Shown: in pieces, positions 6,921-13,013 of the stretch
How the letters are laid out: each line of letters begins with the position of its first letter
Position numbering within the stretch: position 1 is the first letter of the stretch
NCBI GenBank assembly: GCA_018971905.1
Contig: JAGWZS010000003.1
Location: 1-23,470, forward strand
Source: Rhodospirillales bacterium
Lineage (GTDB): Bacteria > Pseudomonadota > Alphaproteobacteria > Acetobacterales > Acetobacteraceae
DNA length: 23,470 nt
Direction: 5' to 3'
Notes under the pieces: generated by a model
What the model was told of the DNA's origin: nothing
The model's input: the letters and a program-made list of their open reading frames with translations, nothing else
The model's database searches: none
Translations under genes and position numbers: made by a program

Positions 6921-9500
6921 ATGTCTGATCAGAACGACGATTTTTCAGCCGGCGAACGGCTGGCCCGCCCTAGCCGCAACGCGCCCCCACCGCGCCGCCC
7001 ACGCTCGCCCCGGCGTCGTAGCCTCATCGGCGGTATCGTCAGCTTTTTCATCTCCAGCCTGTACCGGCTGGTTTTTCTTGTGGCTGTCGCCGGGATTGTG
7101 GTTGCGGGTGGCGCCTTTCTGTATTTCTCGGCAGACCTGCCCAGCATCGAAAGCCTTAAGACCTACAAGCCGCCTCTGGAATCGCGGGTTTACGCATCCA
7201 ACTTCCAACTGCTCGCAGAGGTGGGCACCCAGCACAGCATCTATGTGCCCTATGACCAGATTCCGCAGGTAGTGCAGAACGCATTCATCTCCGCTGAGGA
7301 CCGGCTGTTCTGGGTGGAACCGGGCATCAACCCGCTGGCCATTGTACGAGCCGGGCTGACTGACATTGCCCGGATCGGCTCAGGCCGTCGGCCGCTCGGC
7401 GCCTCCACCATCACCCAGCAGGTGGTGAAGAACATGCTGCTGGACAACCACATCACCTTCGGGACCAAAATCAAGGAAGCGCTGCTGGCGATGCGCGTTT
7501 CCCAGGCGATGAGCAAGCAGCAGGTGCTAACCTTGTACCTGAACGAGGTGGATCTCGGCCAGAACTCCTTCGGTGTTGCCGCTGCCGCGCAAACCTATTT
7601 TGATGAGCCGCTCTCGCAGCTCGACATTGCCCAGGCCGCTACGCTCGCGGCGCTGCCAAAAGCACCAACAAGCTACAATCCGTTTTTACACCCGCAGGCT
7701 TCTCTGCAACGGCGTAATTTCGTTATCGGCCGGATGCTGGCCGACGGCGTGATTAACGCCGCCCAGGCCGCCGCAGCCCAGGCCGAACCGCTGTTGCCGA
7801 AGGCTGGTCAGGCACAGCAAAGCGTGCCGGATGGTGGCTATTTCGCCGATGCGGTGCACGCCCAGCTGGTGCAGCAATTCGGCGAAGATGAGGTGAACAC
7901 CGGCGGCCTCATTGTGCGCACCAGCCTTAACCCCGCGCTGCAGGAAGCCGCCACCACCGCCGTGCGTAACGGGCTGGAAAGATACGACCGCGACTATGAT
8001 GGGTGGCACGGGCTTGTTGGCCGCGTTGCCGACCCTGATCTGGCCGCCGATTGGCAAGCCTTGCTGCAGAAGCAATCCACCCCGCCGGGGCTGCGGCATG
8101 GCTGGCGCCTTGGCATTGTGCTCGCGGCCACAGAAAATTCGGCGCGGATTGGCACGACAGACCTCAGCTCAGGCACCACCGCGGCTGGCACGCTGCCGCT
8201 GGCGAACATGCGCTGGGCCCGTCCATGGGTCCACGGATATATGGCCGCGCGCCCAAGCTCCACGGCGGATGTGCTGCACCCTGGCGACGTGATCATCGTC
8301 TCCGGGGACCTGAACGCGCTCTCGCTGGAGCAGATTCCCAAGGTGCAGGGGGCGCTGATCTCCATGGACCCGGCGACCGGGCGCATAGTCGCGATGGTCG
8401 GCGGCTGGAGCCATGACGTGAGCCCATATAACAGGGCCATCCAGGCGCAGCGCCAGCCCGGCTCCTCGGTCAAGCCGCTGGTCTATCTCACCGCCATGGA
8501 ACAGAACATCCAACCTGACGCACAGGTGCTTGACGGCCCCTTCGTGCAGGTGATGCCGGATGGCACGGTTTACCGCCCGGGCAATTATGAGAACAGCTTC
8601 CAGGGCCCGGTGCCGATCTTCCATGCGCTGGAACAATCGCTCAACCTCGCCACGCTGCATCTGGCGCGTCAGATCACTCTGCCCGCGATCGCCAAAACCT
8701 TCCAGGATTTCGGCATCGTTGACAAAATGCCGCCTTACTTCCCCTCCGCCATCGGCGCCATCGACACCACTTTGTGGAAAATGACCACCGCCTATGCAAC
8801 GTTGGATCAGTATGGTCGGCTGGTAACACCCAGCCTGATCGACAGCGTCACCAACCCGGATGGCACGGTGCTCTACCAGGCACCGGGCGAGCAATGCGCC
8901 AATTGCGTGAACGGTGACCCGAACCAGCCGCCGCAACTCACCACCCCAGGCCAGCAGGTGGCGGATGCGGATTCGGTGTATCAGATGCTCACCATGATGC
9001 GCGGCGTGGTACTGCGCGGCACAGGCGTGCCGGCCGTGCAAGGCATTTCCCAGCCCGTGGCCGGCAAAACCGGCACCACCAACAACTTCAACGATGCCTG
9101 GTTCATTGGCTTTACCCCTGGTATCGTCACCGGATGCTGGGTGGGCTTTGATACGCCAACCGACCTCGGTGAAAACGAGACAGGTGGCAATGTGTGCGGG
9201 CCAATCTGGAACGAATACATGAAGGTGGCACTGAAAAACCAGCCGCCTGTCGATTTCGCGGCACCTGCTGGCATGACCTTGCAGCAAGTGCCTGAGCCAG
9301 ATGGCCAGATGGTGACGGAGGCATTCAAACCAGGCCAAAGCCCCGGCGCGCAAAACGCCAACGGGCTACTGGGCGGCGGCATGGATAGCCTCGGCGGCTC
9401 AGGCAATGGCGGGACGCTTGCCGCGCCGGAAGGCAGCGGCACACCCGGTGCGCCGCCTCTGCCTTCAAGCATCGATAAATCCCTGGGTGGGCTGTACTGA
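6921..9500 (+). CDS. Penicillin-binding protein 1A, bifunctional transglycosylase/transpeptidase
   Basis: 859-residue class A PBP that polymerises lipid II and cross-links stem peptides at the inner membrane. A basic, proline-rich cytoplasmic tail (1-45) precedes a single TM helix (about 47-70). The GT51 domain follows: catalytic E126 in SAEDRLF, GASTITQQ at 160-167 and the YLNEVDLG motif. The transpeptidase domain has the nucleophile in SSVK (S515, K518), SLN (573-575) and KTGTT (K716). An insert of about 150 residues between the two catalytic parts fits the OB/ODD-like region of PBP1A. The C-terminus (about 800-859) is a Gly/Pro-rich low-complexity tail. Known catalytic motifs appear intact. 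It lies just downstream of the amidase. Confidence 0.96.
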   Translation: MSDQNDDFSAGERLARPSRNAPPPRRPRSPRRRSLIGGIVSFFISSLYRLVFLVAVAGIVVAGGAFLYFSADLPSIESLKTYKPPLESRVYASNFQLLAEVGTQHSIYVPYDQIPQVVQNAFISAEDRLFWVEPGINPLAIVRAGLTDIARIGSGRRPLGASTITQQVVKNMLLDNHITFGTKIKEALLAMRVSQAMSKQQVLTLYLNEVDLGQNSFGVAAAAQTYFDEPLSQLDIAQAATLAALPKAPTSYNPFLHPQASLQRRNFVIGRMLADGVINAAQAAAAQAEPLLPKAGQAQQSVPDGGYFADAVHAQLVQQFGEDEVNTGGLIVRTSLNPALQEAATTAVRNGLERYDRDYDGWHGLVGRVADPDLAADWQALLQKQSTPPGLRHGWRLGIVLAATENSARIGTTDLSSGTTAAGTLPLANMRWARPWVHGYMAARPSSTADVLHPGDVIIVSGDLNALSLEQIPKVQGALISMDPATGRIVAMVGGWSHDVSPYNRAIQAQRQPGSSVKPLVYLTAMEQNIQPDAQVLDGPFVQVMPDGTVYRPGNYENSFQGPVPIFHALEQSLNLATLHLARQITLPAIAKTFQDFGIVDKMPPYFPSAIGAIDTTLWKMTTAYATLDQYGRLVTPSLIDSVTNPDGTVLYQAPGEQCANCVNGDPNQPPQLTTPGQQVADADSVYQMLTMMRGVVLRGTGVPAVQGISQPVAGKTGTTNNFNDAWFIGFTPGIVTGCWVGFDTPTDLGENETGGNVCGPIWNEYMKVALKNQPPVDFAAPAGMTLQQVPEPDGQMVTEAFKPGQSPGAQNANGLLGGGMDSLGGSGNGGTLAAPEGSGTPGAPPLPSSIDKSLGGLY

Positions 9501-9510
9501 ATTTTTGAAA

Positions 9511-9532
9511 GGCTGAGCTTTTAAGCTCAGCC
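9511..9532 (+). terminator. Hairpin between convergent PBP1A and YedY-like genes
   Basis: GGCTGAGCTT and AAGCTCAGCC form a perfect 10-nt inverted repeat (8 bp stem with TTTTAA loop in practice). It lies 11 nt after the PBP1A stop and 1 nt beyond the opposing stop. It lacks a strong U-tract on either side but is well placed to serve both genes. Confidence 0.55.
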
Positions 9533-9533
9533 C

Positions 9534-10244
9534 TCAAGATCCGCTGAACCAGTTGTAGCCCTGGTCCTCCCAATATCCGCCCGGATACACGTTGGTGACC
9601 GCAAGCTGCATGATGGATTTGGGGTTTTTGAAGCCTAGCTTTGTAGGAATCCGTAGCCGCACCGGCGCGCCGAAGGGCGCGGTGAGCGGCGCACCCAGGA
9701 AATCCAGCGCCAAAATCGTCTGCGGGTGCAGGGCGGAAGCCATGTCGATGGAGCTGTAATACCCATCTGCGCATTTGAAGCTGACATATTTGCAGCTCGT
9801 GTCGGCTCCCACCTGGCGCAGAAACCGCCCCAGAGGCACACCGGACCATTGGCCAATCACCCGCCAGCCTTCCACACACACGAACCGCGTAATCTGCGAT
9901 TCTTGAGGCAAGGTGCGGAGCTGCCGGAGGCTCCAGGGCGTCTTGTTCTGAATCTGCCCGCCTAGTTCCAGCTTGTAGGTGGCTTCGTCCACCACAGGCG
10001 CCTGGTCGATGGGATAGAAGGCGTTGAAGCGCGGCGGGTTGGTGATCTGGTCTGGCCGGAAGGTTGGCGCCAGGGTGTGCGGGTCGAACAAGGCGGCCTG
10101 TACGCGGTCGTTCCAGGCGGACATGGCATGCAGGAACTTATCCGCCAGATCCGGGTGGGCCGGGTCTTCGTAATTGCAGCCGCCAAGCGGCGCGGCGGCA
10201 CCCAGCGCCATGGCGCGGAGCAGGAGAGAGCGGCGGTGGATCAT
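9534..10244 (-). CDS. YedY/MsrP-like molybdopterin oxidoreductase (YedY1-type methionine sulfoxide reductase)
   Basis: 236-residue periplasmic molybdoenzyme of the sulfite-oxidase fold. Cys123 in FVCVEGW is the expected Mo ligand, and SFKCADGYYSSIDMASA and GFKNPKSI are typical of the fold. It is shorter than E. coli MsrP (334 residues). The N-terminus has twin arginines (R4-R5-SLLLRAMALG) and ends in LGGC (Cys23), so it may be a Tat-exported lipoprotein. The start at 10244 overlaps the stop of the upstream cytochrome b gene (ATGA), so the pair is co-translated; the frame stays open upstream to 10391, but that part lies inside the cytochrome gene. By family knowledge it would reduce methionine sulfoxide with quinol electrons supplied by the cytochrome. 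The neighbouring methionine-rich protein is the obvious substrate candidate (inference). Confidence 0.88.
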   Translation of the reverse strand: MIHRRSLLLRAMALGAAAPLGGCNYEDPAHPDLADKFLHAMSAWNDRVQAALFDPHTLAPTFRPDQITNPPRFNAFYPIDQAPVVDEATYKLELGGQIQNKTPWSLRQLRTLPQESQITRFVCVEGWRVIGQWSGVPLGRFLRQVGADTSCKYVSFKCADGYYSSIDMASALHPQTILALDFLGAPLTAPFGAPVRLRIPTKLGFKNPKSIMQLAVTNVYPGGYWEDQGYNWFSGS

Positions 10245-10828
10245 GGCAGGCGTCCTCCGGTGATCATCGGCGGCAACACCTTGGGTACCAACGCCACCAG
10301 CAGCAGATGAATAAGAATGAACAGGCAGATGCCTGTCATCGCGAAGAAATGCACATAGCGGGCAATGACATAGCCGCCGAACAGATTGCACAGAAACCAG
10401 AGCTGCACCGGCTTCCAGATGGAAAGCCCCGAGAGCACCGCCAGCACTCCTGCCAGAAGCACCCCGGCATAGAGCAGTTTTTGCACCGCGTTATAAACGC
10501 CCGTCTCATGCTTCAAATGCAGGCTGAGTGCTGAGCGAAAATCACCCCACACCTCGCGCGGGCGAATGGGAAAGAGCTTTTTATAATGGCCGCTGGCCAG
10601 GCTCCAAATCACATAGATCAGCCCGTTGAACACCAGCAGCCACATGCCGGCTAGGTGCCAAGCGATGCCCGCCCCCAGCCACTGGCCCAAGCCAATGGGA
10701 AAAGTGAAGCCAAATAGCGGCGAGGCGTTGTATATCTGCCAGCCGCTGCCAATCATGATCACCATGGCGAGGGCATTGAGCCAATGGGTCAACCGCAAAG
10801 GCCATGGATGAATGACGCGCCTGCTCAT
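10241..10828 (-). CDS. Membrane cytochrome b (YedZ1-like, cytochrome b561/b6 type), electron donor to the molybdoenzyme
   Basis: 195-residue inner-membrane protein with about four transmembrane helices (near 12-30, 48-76, 115-135 and 155-181). Histidines H15 (LTHW), H58 (AWHLAG), H160 (RYVHFF) and H174 (LIHLLL) lie in these helices and could bind two b haems. The sequence resembles the Ni/Fe-hydrogenase/b561 cytochrome family rather than the ferric-reductase-like YedZ/MsrQ, as in YedY1-YedZ1 systems. Start chosen at ATG 10828, with GGAG 8 nt upstream; the frame runs to 10864 without a better start. It is first gene of a two-gene operon, overlapping the oxidoreductase by 4 nt. Likely role: pass electrons from quinol to the periplasmic molybdoenzyme. 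Confidence 0.88.
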   Translation of the reverse strand: MSRRVIHPWPLRLTHWLNALAMVIMIGSGWQIYNASPLFGFTFPIGLGQWLGAGIAWHLAGMWLLVFNGLIYVIWSLASGHYKKLFPIRPREVWGDFRSALSLHLKHETGVYNAVQKLLYAGVLLAGVLAVLSGLSIWKPVQLWFLCNLFGGYVIARYVHFFAMTGICLFILIHLLLVALVPKVLPPMITGGRLP

Positions 10829-10877
10829 AAGCCGCACTCCGTTTTGTTGGACCTGAATATACACGAAGCTTGCCGCC

Positions 10878-10890
10878 TTGGCCGTGCCAA
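10878..10890. promoter_or_regulatory. Inverted repeat in the divergent redox-locus promoter region
   Basis: TTGGC-CGT-GCCAA is a perfect 5-bp palindrome with 3-nt centre, 50 nt upstream of the cytochrome b start. It could be an operator for the linked LysR protein or another regulator. It is short enough to occur by chance. Confidence 0.25.
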
Positions 10891-10922
10891 TCGCAAGGCA
10901 TCAATTCAATACCCAATCGGCA

Positions 10923-10952
10923 TTGGAGCCCACCGCCGGGCGGGACCATAAC
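10923..10952 (+). promoter_or_regulatory. Candidate promoter of the methionine-rich protein gene
   Basis: TTGGAG (10923-10928) and CATAAC (10947-10952) are separated by 18 nt and lie about 45 nt before the ATG. The match to sigma70 is modest; an ECF-type promoter, as for mrpX in Azospira, cannot be excluded. Confidence 0.3.
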
Positions 10953-10997
10953 CGGGCCATCCGGTGCAGCCGGATTATCAACATAGGAGATCGTCAC

Positions 10998-11303
10998 ATG
11001 TCGCGTATTCTTACCATTACCGCCTGCGTTCTTTCCCTGGCCAGCGCCGGCGCCGCATTTGCGCAAACCACCAATAATATGGGCCCCAACAGCATGGGCA
11101 GCGGCTCGGCCATGAGCCCTAACAGCATGAGCCCCAATAGCATGAGCAGTGGTAGCAGCATGGGCAATGGTTCCGCCATGACCCCGAATTCCATGGGCTC
11201 AAATTCCATGAGCAAGGACAATTCCACCATGGCCCCAAGCAACATGGGCAACGGTTCGGCCATGAGCCCGAATTCCATGGGCCATTCCAGCCCCGCACAA
11301 TAA
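10998..11303 (+). CDS. Secreted methionine-rich repeat protein (MrpX / MXKDX-repeat-like)
   Basis: 101-residue protein with a Sec signal peptide (1-22, cleavage after AFA) and a mature part of 79 residues containing 13 methionines; the rest is mostly Ser, Asn, Gly and Pro. A 12-residue module, M-G-[SN]-G-S-A-M-[ST]-P-N-S-M, occurs three times, and one MSKDN matches the MXKDX pentapeptide of a known small periplasmic repeat family. There is no cysteine or folded domain in the mature part. ATG 10998 has AGGAGA 7 nt upstream. It is divergent from the cytochrome b/YedY-like operon. Expected role: a sacrificial methionine sink for reactive chlorine or oxygen species in the periplasm, recycled by the molybdoenzyme. 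This rests on analogy with Azospira MrpX; metal binding by the Met-rich repeats is an alternative. Confidence 0.82.
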   Translation: MSRILTITACVLSLASAGAAFAQTTNNMGPNSMGSGSAMSPNSMSPNSMSSGSSMGNGSAMTPNSMGSNSMSKDNSTMAPSNMGNGSAMSPNSMGHSSPAQ

Positions 11304-11332
11304 TTGCCAGGGGGGCGCCGCACTGCCTAAGC

Positions 11333-12016
11333 TTGCATTATGCGGCGTCCCTGCCCGCGAAGGAGGATGAAATCAGCCAGCTGACGGAAAAACTAGCGGA
11401 ACTGCGTACCAGTCGGCGCGAAACAGCCAGCTGGGACGAAGCCTATCTGCAGATCATCCATACGCTGGAGCGCGAGGGGTTTCACGAAGGCATCTTGGCC
11501 GAGGGCGAAACCTTCCCGGATTTCATGCTGCCCAACGCGGCCGGGAGGCTCGTCACGCTGGATGAGCAACTGGCCCACGGCCCTGTGGTGCTGGGCTTCT
11601 TCCGTGGCACATGGTGCCCGTTCTGCAAGCTGATGCTGGAGGCGCTGGCTGGTAATATGCCGCGCATCAAGGCCAGGGGGGCCACGCTGCTGGCCTTAAC
11701 GCCCGAAACGGGCGCCCTGCCCGCCGCCTTGCAGGCTCGGCATGAAAAGCAGTTCGAGGTGCTGTGCGACGTGGATTTCGGCGTCGGGCTGCAGGCTGGG
11801 GTGGTTTATAAAATTCCGCCGCTCTACCGGGCCGGTCTGGTTTCTGCCAAGCTTGACATGAGCCTGCGCCATGGCAACGCGGCCTGGTGCCTGCCGGTAT
11901 CCGCTATTTTTATCATCAGGCCAGATGGCACCATCGCCCGGCGCTTCGTGGATGTGGATTTTACCAAATGGCCGGAACCTGACGAGATCATCAACGCGCT
12001 GGAAGGCTTGCGCTGA
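11333..12016 (+). CDS. Peroxiredoxin-like (AhpC/TSA) thioredoxin-fold protein
   Basis: About 215-227 residues. Thioredoxin fold of the peroxiredoxin-like family, with active site GTWCPFC (C95 and C98 counted from the TTG) after a strand VVLGFFRG, and the AWCLPVSAIFIIRPDGTI segment holding the conserved cis-Pro region. Probable thiol-dependent peroxidase or disulfide reductase; no signal peptide, so cytoplasmic. An N-terminal helical extension (EISQLTEKLAELR) is usual in this family. The start is problematic: TTG 11333 is the only canonical in-frame start and has no ribosome site. A perfect AAGGAGG at 11360-11366 is followed by an ATG at 11367 that is out of frame by one base, and by in-frame ATC at 11372 at ideal spacing. 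It lies 29 nt after the methionine-rich gene, and its stop TGA shares a base with the LysR ATG. Confidence 0.85.
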   Translation: MHYAASLPAKEDEISQLTEKLAELRTSRRETASWDEAYLQIIHTLEREGFHEGILAEGETFPDFMLPNAAGRLVTLDEQLAHGPVVLGFFRGTWCPFCKLMLEALAGNMPRIKARGATLLALTPETGALPAALQARHEKQFEVLCDVDFGVGLQAGVVYKIPPLYRAGLVSAKLDMSLRHGNAAWCLPVSAIFIIRPDGTIARRFVDVDFTKWPEPDEIINALEGLR

Positions 12017-12885
12017 TGGAGCTGACGCAGGTTCGTTATTTTCTGGCCCTTTGCCGCACGCTGAATTTCTCGCGCGCGGCGGAGGAGAGCCATGTTACCC
12101 AGCCCGCGTTTTCCCGCGCCATCCAGCGGCTTGAAGAAGAGCTGGGCGGTGCCTTGATCTTTCGTGAACGCACCCTCACCCGCCTGACCGAGCTGGGGCG
12201 GGAAATGCGACCGCATTTCGAAACCATGGTGGAAGCCGCCGAGGCCGCGCGCACCCTGGCCGCGGCAAGGCAGAAAAATGTTCCGCGGTCCCTGCGGATA
12301 GGGCTTGGCCCCGGCATTCCCGCAACCCCCATCACAGGCCCGGTGGCGGAGATTTTGCGCGTGTTGCCAGGCACGGAAATTCATTTCACCGAGGCACCCT
12401 CTGGCACGTTGGTGGACAATATGCTGGCGGACGGGCTGGATTGCGCGCTGCTGCCCGATGAAGCCCCGTTACCCGAGCGGCTGAACCGCTGGCCAATATT
12501 TACCGATAGCGCGACATTGATCTGCCCGGAGAGCCACCCCCTTGCCCGGCATAACCAATGCACGCTGGCTGACCTGGAAGGGCAGACATTGCTGCTGGGC
12601 GATGGCTGCGGCAGCTTCGGGGAGAGGCTGGCACAGATGGCGGCAACGCCGGTGCGCACGCAGCGGATGAGAGCAAGTGCCGCCCAGATGCAGGAGCTGG
12701 TGCGCGCCGGGCTGGGGCTGGCGCTGCTCTCCAGCCGGGCCAGCATTGCCCCACCCCTGGCCGCGCGGGCTTTTGTGGACCCAGTGCTGGAACGGCAAAT
12801 TCTGCTTACCGCCGTGGCGGGGCGACCCATGAATCAGGCCGCCGCCGGATTTGTGCGGCTCTGCAGGGCGCAGTCCTTCGGCTAG
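12016..12885 (+). CDS. LysR-family transcriptional regulator
   Basis: 289 residues. The N-terminal winged HTH (1-60) is typical of the family: LTQVRYFLALCRTLNFSRAA, then VTQPAFSRAIQRLEEELGG. A linker helix and the two-subdomain periplasmic-binding-like effector domain (about 90-289) follow. Cys198 lies in LLLGDGCGSFG, the region where OxyR carries its peroxidatic Cys199, but no cysteine occupies the resolving position about 9 residues later, so this is not a standard OxyR. The start overlaps the peroxiredoxin stop by one base, implying co-transcription and a role in regulating the redox genes nearby (inference). As usual for LysR proteins, it may control its own operon or the divergent promoter at 10829-10997. 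Confidence 0.92.
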   Translation: MELTQVRYFLALCRTLNFSRAAEESHVTQPAFSRAIQRLEEELGGALIFRERTLTRLTELGREMRPHFETMVEAAEAARTLAAARQKNVPRSLRIGLGPGIPATPITGPVAEILRVLPGTEIHFTEAPSGTLVDNMLADGLDCALLPDEAPLPERLNRWPIFTDSATLICPESHPLARHNQCTLADLEGQTLLLGDGCGSFGERLAQMAATPVRTQRMRASAAQMQELVRAGLGLALLSSRASIAPPLAARAFVDPVLERQILLTAVAGRPMNQAAAGFVRLCRAQSFG

Positions 12886-12942
12886 AGTTTGATGGCATAA
12901 AATCTGATTTCCCCAGCGATCGCTCTCATGTCTGAGGCCGCC

Positions 12943-12972
12943 TCTGAATCAACGAAACAGAGGGGATTCAGA
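12943..12972. repeat. Inverted repeat downstream of the LysR gene
   Basis: TCTGAATC (12943-12950) and GATTCAGA (12965-12972) are perfectly complementary with a 14-nt loop. It lies between the convergent LysR and TadD-like genes without a T-tract. It may end transcription or may be incidental. Confidence 0.3.
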
Positions 12973-13013
12973 CTTCAGCGCCGTGCACAAAGCGAATCAA
13001 AAATCATTGCACT

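Noticed and set aside
8169..9353. 394-codon minus-strand open frame inside the PBP1A gene
   Set aside because: Antisense to the transpeptidase domain that carries SSVK, SLN and KTGTT. The Arg/His-rich translation has no recognisable domain.
11098..11290. Repeated DNA in the Met-rich gene as a CRISPR or tandem-repeat array
   Set aside because: The repeats are in-frame, imperfect and protein-coding behind a clear signal peptide; there are no spacers or cas genes.
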